A DNA stretch of 64,000 nt from Betaproteobacteria bacterium (lineage in GTDB: Bacteria; Pseudomonadota; Gammaproteobacteria; Burkholderiales; Casimicrobiaceae), in NCBI GenBank assembly GCA_013298695.1, contig JAAFIS010000001.1:620001-684000 (forward strand), given 5' to 3'. Below the pieces are notes generated by a model. That model saw only the letters and a program-made list of their open reading frames with translations. It did no database searches and was not told where the DNA came from. Positions 43,721 to 52,850 of this stretch are shown here, in pieces (position 1 is the first letter of the stretch; the number at the start of each line of letters is the position of its first letter). The translations under genes and the position numbers were made by a program.

Positions 43721-45766
43721 ATGAAAAATGATTTTTCTTATCTCCGCAAACTCTATCGCTTCGTCAATCGGTATCGGTGGATCACGATTGTGGCATTGGC
43801 CTGGCATGGGTGTGCTGTTGCTGCAATATCAGGTACAGAACGCCAGGCGCTACTCAATATTTACCAAAGCACAAACGGCGCGAATTGGACTGATAAAAGT
43901 GGCTGGCTCGGTGCGGCAGGCACAGAGTGTTCGTGGGTTCGTGTGGGCTGCGATGCCACGGGGGCGAATGTCGTCGTTATCAATTTGTCTGGCAATGGGC
44001 TTTCGGGGACGCTGCCGTCGCTTGCGGCGCTGACCAAGCTCGCGACGTTTGACGTGCGCTACAACGCAATTGGCGGTGCGCTACCCGCACTTGGAGGGCT
44101 CGACGATCTGACCGATTTTCTGGTGTCCGGTAACCGATTTAGCGGTGTAATTCCAGCGTTGAATGCGCTGGCCAAGTTACGTCAATTTGAGGCACAGGCT
44201 AACCTGCTGACTGGCAGCCTGCCAGAGTTGCAAGGCTTGCAGCAACTGGAATCATTTGATGTGGTCGGCAATCGGCTGACCGGGCTCATTCCAGCCATTC
44301 GGGGTTTGCCTCAGTTGAAGCGTTTTGCCGTTGCTGCAAACCAGTTAATTGGACCGCTGCCCGAATTGGCAAGGCTGAACAATCTGCAAACACTGATGCT
44401 GTTCAGCAATCAACTGTCAGGCGGAGTGCCAGAGCTTTTAGGGGTGCCCAGTCTGAGTGTATTGTCGGTACAAAACAACCAGTTAAGCGGTTCACTTCCA
44501 GCGTTGTCCGCGCTCACAAAGATGCAATATTTCAATGTGTCAAACAATCGTCTGACCGGTGCGATGCCAAGCTTGGGCGCGATGACCAACCTCGAGACAA
44601 TCGATCTGGATGACAACCAGTTTACGGGGGCGCTGCCGGCTTTTTCAGGTCTCTCCAGGCTCACACGATTCAGCGCGCGCAACAACCGCTTTACAAACGT
44701 AGTACCGCCACTCACGGGCCTTTCGAACCTCGAAACCTTTGATGTGTCCAACAATTCGCTCGTCCTGGCGCTGCCATCGCTAGACGATCTCGTCAACATG
44801 CGGATTCTGGACGTTTCAAAGAATCAAATCACTGGCGTATTTCCATCACTGTTGCGCCTTACTAAGTTGCTTTCATTGCGTGCCGAACTGAATCTGTTCA
44901 CCGGCGCAGCACCCTCAATCGACGGCCTTGTCGAACTTCAGCACCTTTCTATCGGCGGCAATCAAATGACGGGTGCAGCCCCTGTGGTTACAGGTTCGCC
45001 AAAGCTGAGAGTGGTCGACTTTTCAAACAACAATTTAACAGGCCGCTTGCCTTCGATTAAAGGTCTTACCGAGCTAAGCGGGTTCGTAGCGAGAAACAAT
45101 TCGCTATCTGGCTCTATCCCATCTTTCCAGAGCAATACAAAGCTTCAAGAAATCGACCTTCGCGGCAATGCGCTTACGGGGGCTATCCCGCAAATCAGCC
45201 ATCTCGCGTTTCTCGTCCGATTTACGGTGGGCGGAAATCAATTGTTTGGAGATCCGCCTGCGCCGCCTCCTGCGCTCGGCAATCGGGTGTCGTCGCTATG
45301 CCCAAATCAACTGAATCAGGTTGCAAACGCGGTGTGGGATCGCGCTGTCGAGGGCTCGCCACCCTGGCATTCGCAATGCACCCCTGCACCGCTCCCTGTG
45401 TGCACAAGCCTCGACATTGACGGTGATTCGCAGGTGACGGCGGGCATCGACGGTGTACTCCTCGAACGATTTTCGCTCGGATTTCGCGGCGGCGCACTAG
45501 TTTCTGGACTGACCCTGACCGGGACAAGACGCGGCGCCGGGGAGATTGAAGCTCACCTGCAAAGCGACTCATGGTTTGATGTTTTCGCGAGACCCGCAAG
45601 CGCAGCGGTTGCACCGCTGGGTGAAGCACTCGCGTTTGTTCGTATGGTCAGCGGCGCGCGCGAGGATGCGCTACTGTCGGGGATCTTAGTCCCTGCGGGC
45701 GCGCGCAACACTACTGGCGGAGCGATTCGTGCGTACGTCAACCAGCGCTGCGGTACTCAGTTCTGA
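43721..45766 (+). CDS. Secreted leucine-rich-repeat protein with dockerin-like tail
   Basis: 681 residues from ATG 43721 (TTG 43706 is less likely). A signal peptide ends AVAAISG. The LRR N-cap LLNIYQSTNGANWTDKSGW ... CSWVRVGCD is the plant-type LRRNT form seen in bacterial secreted LRR proteins. About twenty repeats of 23-24 residues follow, with the pattern LxxLxxFxVxxNxLxGxLPxLxG. The tail, after a Pro-rich linker, is CTSLDIDGDSQVTAGIDG plus a second, degenerate repeat, closed by QRCGTQF. Such proteins bind other proteins or glycans at the surface. No good ECF-type element was found upstream. Confidence 0.87.
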   Translation: MKNDFSYLRKLYRFVNRYRWITIVALAWHGCAVAAISGTERQALLNIYQSTNGANWTDKSGWLGAAGTECSWVRVGCDATGANVVVINLSGNGLSGTLPSLAALTKLATFDVRYNAIGGALPALGGLDDLTDFLVSGNRFSGVIPALNALAKLRQFEAQANLLTGSLPELQGLQQLESFDVVGNRLTGLIPAIRGLPQLKRFAVAANQLIGPLPELARLNNLQTLMLFSNQLSGGVPELLGVPSLSVLSVQNNQLSGSLPALSALTKMQYFNVSNNRLTGAMPSLGAMTNLETIDLDDNQFTGALPAFSGLSRLTRFSARNNRFTNVVPPLTGLSNLETFDVSNNSLVLALPSLDDLVNMRILDVSKNQITGVFPSLLRLTKLLSLRAELNLFTGAAPSIDGLVELQHLSIGGNQMTGAAPVVTGSPKLRVVDFSNNNLTGRLPSIKGLTELSGFVARNNSLSGSIPSFQSNTKLQEIDLRGNALTGAIPQISHLAFLVRFTVGGNQLFGDPPAPPPALGNRVSSLCPNQLNQVANAVWDRAVEGSPPWHSQCTPAPLPVCTSLDIDGDSQVTAGIDGVLLERFSLGFRGGALVSGLTLTGTRRGAGEIEAHLQSDSWFDVFARPASAAVAPLGEALAFVRMVSGAREDALLSGILVPAGARNTTGGAIRAYVNQRCGTQF

Positions 45767-45872
45767 TAGCGTAGGTTAGGAAGAGCTAGGAATCTTTGGG
45801 CGCGCGCTGATTTCGCCGAGACTGCTCTCACTCCGCAGAAGATGTGATCGACGTTGCGCGCGCGAGCATTTC

Positions 45873-47486
45873 CTAACTGCGAATTGCTTTGCGTCGAATA
45901 GTCACCGCAACTAGTAGAGCCAAAACTAGCAGCGCCATATTTTGATTTGACAGCATCGGTACGCTAGTCGGCAACACGACAACAGGCTCTGCGGCAGATT
46001 CGATTGCACCAATATCGATCGCCGATCCGTTGATTCGCGGGAAGCCACTGCCGCGCTGATCGTTTTCGAGCGTCGCAGCCACGTTGCTGCCAGCATCTAT
46101 CAAGGGTGAACCAACAAGCGGCGTGTGCGTAAAGCTGGCTTCGGTTGCGCCTGATGCACCTGGACGGCTCCCACCGCGATCCGCGGCAACGCTTAGCAGT
46201 GGATCAGCAGGCGTCACCGTGGTCGTGCCAGAAGGCGCGCGCAGGGATGACACCAAACTGAATTGCGAATCGAGTGTCGCATCATTTCCAGCCGCAGACG
46301 CGCTCACCCAAACATCTGCGCCTTTCGATGGGTCAAGCGCGACTGTTCCCGTCGCAACCGTGTTTCGTAGGGTCACATTGACGGGCGTGTTGTCGCCATC
46401 ACCCCCTGCAACTTGCGCAAATGCGGCGATCGCAGCGTTTTGCGGTTGCGTCGAATCAACCCGATTTTTAGCGGCCGTGTTGTTGATCAGCGTCATGGTG
46501 CCGCCGCGCATATCGATTGCCGCGCCGAAGCCTGCACCTTGCACGGTGTTCGCCGAAAAGGTGTTGTTTTCCAAGCGTAGCAAACCAAGTGACCCCGAAA
46601 TCGCACCACCGCCAAATCCACCGGGCTGAGTCCCAGTCGCTACGTTGCCAACAAACGACGTGTTGTCAATCCGCACGCTCGGTATGGCTGATGGTGCACC
46701 GGAGGTGGTTTCGATGAAAGCAATTGCGCCTCCCCGCGAACTTCGGTTACTGTAGAACGCAGAGTCGGTCACAAGGAGAACGCCCCCTGAGACCGCTACA
46801 GCTCCGCCAGCCCCTGGCGTTGCTTGCCTTCCGTTTTGTCTGAACAACGATCCGCGGATTGTCACAAATGAGTTCGCTGCGGCGATCGCGCCTCCAGAAA
46901 GGATTGACGACGCGCCGTTCGCAACAAACGTAGAGTTTTCAACAAATAGCGTACGTAGCGTCTCGGAATCAGACGTAAAAAAGATAGCCCCGCCAGTGTT
47001 CGCATCGTTGTTTGCAAACACGCTTTCTTGAATTGACAGGTTACTACGGCTCGCGAGAATGGCACCGCCTCCTGCATCACTTGAGCCGGTGAAGCGAATG
47101 CCGCGCATCGCAACGGCTTGAAACGCGGGCGATGGAGCGCTGGGCTGTATCGCAAAGATGCGCCCGCTTGCGTTTGTGATCGTCAACAGTTGTGCGCCCG
47201 GCCCTTGAATTTCAAGATCGCCTCCAATTGCGATCTCGGTTTGCAGGCTTATGTTTGAACAAAGGGGGTTCAGGTTGAACACGACGGTGTCGGCGCCTGG
47301 CGCGTCGTTGGCATTGTTGATTGCTTGCCGAAGCGAACCGACTCCTGAGTCTGCGCAGTTGCTAACGAGGTAAGTTGCCGCTTGCGCGGCGGGCAGTGCA
47401 CAAAAAAGCATCAACGCGCTGAGTGTGCGAAATCGAACGATCGATGTCTTGCGCGTTGTGAATTTCAGTAAGTTTGATATTGGCAT
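45873..47486 (-). CDS. Exported parallel-beta surface protein with IPTL-CTERM-like tail
   Basis: 537 residues. The signal peptide ends AAQAATY; then CADSGVGSLRQAINNANDAPGADTV, the CSLREA-type start, and GGAI/NSTF/NNTF beta-helix repeats. The C-terminus is SVPMLSNQNMALLVLALLVA followed by a basic RRKAIRS end, an IPTL-CTERM-like sorting signal. It is a close relative of 38061-39662. The ECF-type promoter at 47518-47545 is only 31 bp before the ATG. Confidence 0.83.
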   Translation of the reverse strand: MPISNLLKFTTRKTSIVRFRTLSALMLFCALPAAQAATYLVSNCADSGVGSLRQAINNANDAPGADTVVFNLNPLCSNISLQTEIAIGGDLEIQGPGAQLLTITNASGRIFAIQPSAPSPAFQAVAMRGIRFTGSSDAGGGAILASRSNLSIQESVFANNDANTGGAIFFTSDSETLRTLFVENSTFVANGASSILSGGAIAAANSFVTIRGSLFRQNGRQATPGAGGAVAVSGGVLLVTDSAFYSNRSSRGGAIAFIETTSGAPSAIPSVRIDNTSFVGNVATGTQPGGFGGGAISGSLGLLRLENNTFSANTVQGAGFGAAIDMRGGTMTLINNTAAKNRVDSTQPQNAAIAAFAQVAGGDGDNTPVNVTLRNTVATGTVALDPSKGADVWVSASAAGNDATLDSQFSLVSSLRAPSGTTTVTPADPLLSVAADRGGSRPGASGATEASFTHTPLVGSPLIDAGSNVAATLENDQRGSGFPRINGSAIDIGAIESAAEPVVVLPTSVPMLSNQNMALLVLALLVAVTIRRKAIRS

Positions 47487-47517
47487 GTGGTTTTAGTTTA
47501 GGTGAGTCACCTATACA

Positions 47518-47545
47518 CAACGATTTTGATTGGCGTGACCGGACA
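47518..47545 (-). promoter_or_regulatory. ECF-type promoter, minus strand
   Basis: Read on the minus strand: TGTCCGG, 15 nt, TCGTTG. It faces the surface-protein gene at 47486 and is divergent from 47629-47656. Confidence 0.6.
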
Positions 47546-47628
47546 TGCCACCGTGTGAGTGCCGCTCGTTTTCAGCTAGCGCCGTGTGACGACGATTTTC
47601 TAAACCTGCACACGGGTTGACTTGGAAA

Positions 47629-47656
47629 TGTCCGGGCGGCAACGGTTTCGGCGTTT
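47629..47656 (+). promoter_or_regulatory. ECF-type promoter, plus strand
   Basis: TGTCCGG, 15 nt, GCGTTT, about 105 bp before the preferred start of the hydrolase gene at 47761. Confidence 0.55.
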
Positions 47657-47760
47657 AACTAAATGCTTTGGCAACAGCCAAGATCGTCTCAACCGAGCAG
47701 GCGATTCACGAACCCCATGCGGCTTGCGTCAGGAAGCGCAAATATGAAAAGGAATGCGGC

Positions 47761-48627
47761 TTGCATTTTGAAAATTTCGACCCTGTTACGGTTGCGTCAA
47801 TATCGAATGATTTTTCAGATTTCGGGGAAGGCAGCGTCGTCGTACTCCTCCACAGCTCGCTTTCAACCAAGAGGCAATGGCAATCACTAATAGAACGACT
47901 CGCTGCAAATCATCGCTGTATCGCTTTTGATTTGATGGGGTACGGCAACGCAATGCAGCCGCCGGACGAGTCGCGCTTTTCGCTGGCGGAGGAGGTCTAT
48001 CGAATTCGTGTGCGTCTGGCTGCGCTCGTTTCTCGTGATAGCAGCATTCATGTTGTCGGGCATTCGTACGGCGGCGCTGTGGCCTTGCGCCTAGCGCAAG
48101 AGCTTGCATCCCAAGTACAAAGTCTCACGCTGTTCGAGCCAGTTGCTTTTCACCTGCTCCCTCCTGCGCACGGCGCGGTGTCCATAATTCGTACGGTGGC
48201 GGAATGTATTAGCCGCGAGGTAGGAGATGCGCGGAAAGCGACTAGAGGCTCAATCGAGACGCTCGCTCGCAAGCTGCTTCCTGCGACCCAAATGTTTATC
48301 GATTTCTGGAGTGGGCAAGGGGCGTTTGATCTGCTCGACGCGACGCGCCAATTATCCCTGTCGCTTATGTTGCCTAAGGTTGCGTTGGACTTTCAAGCCC
48401 TTCTCGGAGACCCCGCAAAACTGCCAACTCTTCATGCGTTCCAAGTGCCAACGTGTCTTATTGGTGGACGACTCAGCCCGCGTTGCTCGCACCAGTTGCT
48501 GCACGTTTTGGAGGCGGTTTTGCCGCAGGTAGAGCTACACTGGGTTCCTGCGGGACATTTAGCCCCAATCAACAACTCAATACGCGTAAATCCCATCATT
48601 GAGTCTTTCATCAAGCGAAGCGAATAG
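47761..48627 (+). CDS. Alpha/beta hydrolase
   Basis: I take TTG 47761 (288 residues, AAGGA upstream); the frame is open to TTG 47668, which would be almost leaderless from the promoter at 47629-47656. VVLLHSS is the oxyanion region, GHSYGG holds the nucleophile Ser, and GGRLSPRCS and AGHLAP give the likely acid and His positions. It resembles the epoxide-hydrolase/haloalkane-type hydrolases; no signal peptide. Substrate unknown. Confidence 0.82.
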   Translation: MHFENFDPVTVASISNDFSDFGEGSVVVLLHSSLSTKRQWQSLIERLAANHRCIAFDLMGYGNAMQPPDESRFSLAEEVYRIRVRLAALVSRDSSIHVVGHSYGGAVALRLAQELASQVQSLTLFEPVAFHLLPPAHGAVSIIRTVAECISREVGDARKATRGSIETLARKLLPATQMFIDFWSGQGAFDLLDATRQLSLSLMLPKVALDFQALLGDPAKLPTLHAFQVPTCLIGGRLSPRCSHQLLHVLEAVLPQVELHWVPAGHLAPINNSIRVNPIIESFIKRSE

Positions 48628-48767
48628 CCAGATGAATGTGCTGTTTGTTAAACAAGATTGCCCGACTTAGTGGCAAGTAAAAGATTGTCTTCTTCGCGCG
48701 GTGTGACGTTGGCCAAATGCCGCACCTCTTGCCGCTTTCCCCAAACTCGAACAAGTCATTTTTTAGA

Positions 48768-48795
48768 TGTCCGACCACCATCTCGCGGTGCGTTA
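48768..48795 (+). promoter_or_regulatory. ECF-type promoter-like element, no clear target
   Basis: TGTCCGA, 15 nt, GCGTTA. The next recognisable gene starts at 49358. It may be an orphan left by gene loss. Confidence 0.4.
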
Positions 48796-49357
48796 GGATG
48801 TTTTGGTGAGATTGCTCGGAACTGTGCGTACTTCTGGGCGCAGACAGCGAACCTAGAGCACATTCAGGAGAAGTTTAGATAAGGTGCACAGTAATGAATC
48901 GGGTACAAGGAGTCGTCATCAATCTCGCGATGCCAACACCGCTGATCTCGCCGAGTGCTCGCCACGAAGACCATCCACAACGGACGGAGCTGCAAGATTA
49001 GGATTTACCGTGGTTCTTGCACAGAATACTTGGTGGTTACAAATGACCGCTGCAAAAATTAACACGCGATTACGCTATCAACTCTGACATCGGTGCGAAT
49101 GTGAAGATTTTTTACTCGACTAACAAAGCCGTATCCCCGGCTCGGCAGGGCAGCCCGGCTCCTGACGATGCTGTAATCGTTGCACAGAATAGCCTTCGAA
49201 GAGCTAATGTCGATAGCGCATCCGTCCTCGATGCAGACGGATCCTGCGTTCCAGATGGGGCTACATCGTTTGCCCTGACGGACAGTAAAGAGGGCAGGGA
49301 AAAAGCGGCTCTTCGCTTGTCGCGTAATGGATTTTTGAACTATGCCCAGTACAAGCC
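48796..49357. other. Intergenic, no gene recognised
   Basis: About 560 bp with short open frames only (for example 48884-49087 and 49101-49364), none with a family, signal peptide or ribosome site. It may be decayed coding DNA behind the orphan promoter. Confidence 0.45.
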
Positions 49358-49993
49358 ATGCTAGATATACACACCCTACTCCTTTTCTCCGGTGCGGTAC
49401 TCGCGCTGCTCGTCTCCCCCGGCCCGAACATGGCGCTCTTGCTGTCGCACAGCATCTCGCATGGCCTACGAGGTGGGTTAGCGATCGCGCTCGGCATCTT
49501 CGCGGCAGACATTGTGCTTACCGCACTAACCGCCGCCGGCATTACAGCGGTCATTGCAGCGTGGCCGCCGTCGTTCGATGTGCTGCGCTTTCTTGGCGCG
49601 CTGTACCTAGTGTGGCTTGCGCTGCAGGCGCTTCGAACGCGCAGTACGGCGATCATCGAGCGAAAGCAACAATCAGCAACTTTGAAGGTGTTTCAAGTCG
49701 GTATGCTGAACAGTTTGCTCAACCCAAAAGCGCTGTTGTTCTTCATGGTGTTTCTTCCCCAGTTTGTTAACGCGGATCGGGGTAACGTGTCTTCGCAGCT
49801 CCTCGTTCTCGGTCTGGTGCTATCGGTGTGGGCGCTCATATTCCATGCGATGTTAGCCGCGTTCAGCGGCAAAGCCCGAACGCTATTTATGCGCGGGACC
49901 GCGTCGAGCAGGTATTTTGGTTGGGTGCATGCCGGTGTATTGCTCGCGTTAGCGGCGCGACTCGCTTTACTCGAACAGCCAACGTCGCGCTAG
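49358..49993 (+). CDS. LysE/RhtB-family amino acid exporter
   Basis: 211 residues. LLLFSGAVLALLVSPGPNMALLLSHSISHGLRGGL is the conserved N-terminal signature of the LysE superfamily (SPGPN), and MLNSLLNPKALLFFMVFLPQF is the second. About six membrane segments. It exports amino acids or their analogues through the inner membrane; the substrate is not determinable. The gene ends inside a strong hairpin. Confidence 0.92.
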   Translation: MLDIHTLLLFSGAVLALLVSPGPNMALLLSHSISHGLRGGLAIALGIFAADIVLTALTAAGITAVIAAWPPSFDVLRFLGALYLVWLALQALRTRSTAIIERKQQSATLKVFQVGMLNSLLNPKALLFFMVFLPQFVNADRGNVSSQLLVLGLVLSVWALIFHAMLAAFSGKARTLFMRGTASSRYFGWVHAGVLLALAARLALLEQPTSR

Positions 49994-50005
49994 CGGCGAC
50001 GTTGG
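49979..50005 (+). terminator. Perfect 10 bp hairpin at the end of the LysE gene
   Basis: CCAACGTCGC and GCGACGTTGG flank a 7 nt loop that contains the LysE stop codon TAG. There is no T-run, so terminator activity is likely but not certain. Confidence 0.55.
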
Positions 50006-50033
50006 ACTAAGTTGATAGGAGTGTGTCTGAAAC

Positions 50034-50441
50034 ATGTTTAGCCACGTCACTGTTGGGTGTTCAAACATCGAGCTTGCCGCCGCGTTCTACGATGCCGTGC
50101 TCGCGCCGCTGGACATGGTTCGGCGTGTGGTCGTTCCCGACGGTGGGCCGCCGTCCGCGTGCTGGGTATTGCGAGGTCAAGTGTTGCCAAGGTTTTACGT
50201 ATACATCCCCTACAACCGCAACCCTGCGCAGCCGGGCAACGGGGGCATGGCGGCTTTTTTGGCACAGAGTAAGGACGCCGTGGACGCGGGATATGCAGCC
50301 GGGATCGCATTGGGCGGAGCCGACGAAGGGAAGCCCGGTTTTCGTCCACATTACGGTGCTGGGTATTACGGGGGCTATCTTCGAGACCCCGATGGCAACA
50401 AACTTCACCTCGTCTATCGCGGCGACCTTGCTGCGAGCTGA
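50034..50441 (+). CDS. VOC (glyoxalase/bleomycin-resistance fold) family protein
   Basis: 135 residues. FSHVTVGCSNIELAAAFYDAVLAPLDM at the start and YYGGYLRDPDGNKLHLVYRG at the end are the usual first and last strands of the fold, with the metal-site His and Glu positions partly kept (His at 4, His in NKLHLV). AGGAG lies upstream at 50018, somewhat far from the ATG. Cytoplasmic. The reaction is unknown. Confidence 0.88.
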   Translation: MFSHVTVGCSNIELAAAFYDAVLAPLDMVRRVVVPDGGPPSACWVLRGQVLPRFYVYIPYNRNPAQPGNGGMAAFLAQSKDAVDAGYAAGIALGGADEGKPGFRPHYGAGYYGGYLRDPDGNKLHLVYRGDLAAS

Positions 50442-50527
50442 AAACGCGACACCAGTAGCGAACGGTGTCTTACCTGCTCTCATCTCCCACAAACGAGAGT
50501 TGTTGGCGTGTAACAATATCGCGCTAC

Positions 50528-50610
50528 GCCCGTTAAAATTGGGTGAATTAGTGGTTTAGTAAATTATCGAAATACAAAAAATAAGACATTCAAGCCCAAT
50601 TAGAAAGGGC
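50528..50610 (+). repeat. GCCC-N9-GGGC palindrome doublet, copy D
   Basis: GCCC-N9-GGGT (50528-50544) and GCCC-N9-GGGC (50594-50610), 66 bp apart. The AAAATG of the other copies is here AAAATA. It lies between convergent genes. Confidence 0.45.
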
Positions 50611-50646
50611 GTTTTATCTAAAAAGTTGCTTGCCATTCGAACCCAT

Positions 50647-51579
50647 TTATTCGGGGGTCTTGTAACTTGTGATGTGCGCCATCACGCACTTCCAGCGACC
50701 GTCCGCTTGCTTATGCCAGATGTCGGTATAGCGACTGATGCCTTTCTTGCCGTCTTTGAGCTCATAGAGATTTTCCGCATGAATAAGCGCGACATCATCA
50801 AAGCGTCGAATCACCGACACTTTCACTGGGAATGATTTCATGCTCGTCGCGAACACCGGCTTTGCGAAATTCTCCAATGCCTTCGCGCGATCATTGAACG
50901 TGCCGTCGCCGCCAACGACAACGTAGTCGTCGGTGAGATGCGCGTCGTACCAAGACACATCCGTTTCGCGAAAAGAACGTACATAGTTTTCGTTGAGTTC
51001 ACGCAACACATCGGCATCGTCGCCCACGGGATCAGCGCCCTGCCATCGCGTGAATGCTGGCGTCGTGCCGCGATGTAGATACTTCGACACGCCTTCGCGC
51101 AGCGGCGTATTCTGCGCAGCAACCAGCGCCCACTTCGCGCCGTTCCAGTAATACACATCGGTGTAGCGAACGCGTCGCACGGCGCGCTCGCTACCTTGAA
51201 TGATCGTCGCCTCAAACAAGCCATGAATTAGCGCAACATTGCCAAACAAACGAATGCGCACGTCTTCGTATGACAGTCCATCGGTAACCGTCGCTTTCTT
51301 CATCAAAGACAAATGTTGCGCTCGATCTATCCAGTCGCCACCGTTGCCGATCATGAAAAAATCGTTTGCAGTGAGTGCTTCAATGAAATCGAAATCAGCG
51401 ACCGCAAACGCGTTCACGAAACGATGATTGATCGCGCGCAGTTGGGCTTCGGCGATTGCGGGGGCAGGCACTGGCGCCGCCGAGACTTCGTTTGCGACCA
51501 TCGCAAGCACGAGTGGCGTGAAAGTGAAAAGCATGTTTATTCTCCGACCGAACATATTGACCTCATTTGTTTGTTTCAA
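50647..51579 (-). CDS. Exported protein with two SnoaL/DUF4440-like domains
   Basis: 310 residues. The signal peptide ends NEVSAAPV. Two NTF2-fold (SnoaL/DUF4440) domains follow: about 40-165 (INHRFVNAFAVADFDFIEALTANDFFMI ... YTDVYYWNGAKWALVAAQNT) and 190-305 (LNENYVRSFRETDVSWYDAHLTDDYVVV ... YTDIWHKQADGRWKCVMAHIT). The two halves align with each other, so an internal duplication is clear. Ligand or activity unknown; periplasmic. Confidence 0.87.
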   Translation of the reverse strand: MKQTNEVNMFGRRINMLFTFTPLVLAMVANEVSAAPVPAPAIAEAQLRAINHRFVNAFAVADFDFIEALTANDFFMIGNGGDWIDRAQHLSLMKKATVTDGLSYEDVRIRLFGNVALIHGLFEATIIQGSERAVRRVRYTDVYYWNGAKWALVAAQNTPLREGVSKYLHRGTTPAFTRWQGADPVGDDADVLRELNENYVRSFRETDVSWYDAHLTDDYVVVGGDGTFNDRAKALENFAKPVFATSMKSFPVKVSVIRRFDDVALIHAENLYELKDGKKGISRYTDIWHKQADGRWKCVMAHITSYKTPE

Positions 51580-52121
51580 GAGCTAGCTCGCGTGCTGTAA
51601 GCCATATCGGTAGAAAAAACCGCTTTCCGAAATTTCTTGTCAGTAGCGCGTAGCGTCGCGTTTCGACGCCGATCCTAAGCGCCCGAGCTTGGGTTGCCGG
51701 GCATCGCTAAGAACAGCAAACATAAAAAACAGCGTCGCAGGTAAATGTCAATGGTGGCTGACCGGTGCTGTGAACGCAAGATCAAGCCAGCGCTTGATGC
51801 GCCGAAAAAACGACGAAACTTGCTGATCGAACTGTTGTGTGCAAGTTTCAATTACCCGATTAATCAGTCAGATTCTGCTGGCACCTTTGCTGGGAGTACC
51901 TACATCAGCAAACTAACGCAAATCAGCCGTGGTTTCGGACAGATCCGTCTCCGTTCGCACTTTTTGGGTCAAACTCTTTTGACCGTCACCATTGCAGTTG
52001 GGCATAGGAGTTGGTTCGGGTTTGGGGCTTCGGCACATGCCGCGTACAGCACAGCTAACGAGGCCCGTCGAGAAATGTCCGACCCGTTGCTTAGCTAAAT
52101 CGCGAAAAATCAAGAAGCCAG
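51580..52121. other. Intergenic, no gene recognised
   Basis: About 540 bp. A 117-residue open frame (51745-52098) has no recognisable domain and no ribosome site. Nothing else was seen. Confidence 0.4.
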
Positions 52122-52149
52122 TGTCCGGATTTACCCCATATCCTCGTTA
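52122..52149 (+). promoter_or_regulatory. ECF-type promoter
   Basis: TGTCCGG, 15 nt, TCGTTA, 178 bp before ATG 52327. A GGTTAGCCCAAGTTGGCTATC inverted segment follows at about 52174-52194. Confidence 0.45.
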
Positions 52150-52326
52150 TCAGCATTAGTTGAACGGCGTTTCCTTCGGTTAGCCCAAGTTGGCTATCGG
52201 TTCAAACCAAAATTGACGTGTGCAATTTGAACGCGTCGCGCCGGCGTGTTACCCGCCTCGAGCGCGCAGGGAAACAGCCGCGCCAAAATAAAGCGGCCGA
52301 AGCCCGGTTTTTTCGGAGAATTTTTC

Positions 52327-52839
52327 ATGGGCTACCTAAGCACGCTTGCGAGATACAAAGAGTGGGCAGATGAAGTTTTTTTACACACAGTGAGTAGGCT
52401 GCCTGCCGCGGAATTAACGGCGCCGCGTCCGATTTTGTTTGGCAGCCTTATCCGTACGCTAAATCATTCCTACGCAATGGACTATGTGTGGCAGTCTCAT
52501 TTGCTTGGAAAACATCACGGCCTTACGTCTCGAAATCCCGAAAACTGTCCAGACATCGGAGATCTCGCAGATGCCCAGCGAACAATTGACCGTTGGTACG
52601 TTGATTATGTTGGCTCTCTCTCGGAGAAAAGTTTTGACGAGGTTGTCACCTTTGAGTTTATAGGCGGCGGCACTGGATCCATGACTCGGAGCGACATTTT
52701 GCTCCACGTCGTTAACCACACTACATATCACCGCGGTCATGCAGCCGACATTCTTTACAGCATCAACGTCTTTCCACCCGCCACTGACTTTCCCGTTTTT
52801 CTCCGAGAAACGCGGAAGCTGCAACACGCGATCACGTAG
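52327..52839 (+). CDS. DinB-family protein
   Basis: 170 residues from ATG 52327, with GGAG upstream; the open frame extends to 52246 without support. YLSTLARYKEWADEVFLHTV, LIRTLNHSYAMDYVWQSHLLG and LLHVVNHTTYHRGHAADIL give the metal-binding His residues of the DinB/YfiT four-helix fold (His in NHSY and in HTTYHRGH). Such proteins are often thiol transferases or hydrolases of unknown substrate. GTTAGGC overlaps its stop codon and the next gene starts 12 bp later. Confidence 0.9.
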   Translation: MGYLSTLARYKEWADEVFLHTVSRLPAAELTAPRPILFGSLIRTLNHSYAMDYVWQSHLLGKHHGLTSRNPENCPDIGDLADAQRTIDRWYVDYVGSLSEKSFDEVVTFEFIGGGTGSMTRSDILLHVVNHTTYHRGHAADILYSINVFPPATDFPVFLRETRKLQHAIT

Positions 52840-52850
52840 TTAGGCGTCAG

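Noticed and set aside
52839-52845. GTTAGGC at the end of the DinB gene as an attC R' box
   Set aside because: No R'', L'' or L' partner at normal distance; the box alone is too short to call.
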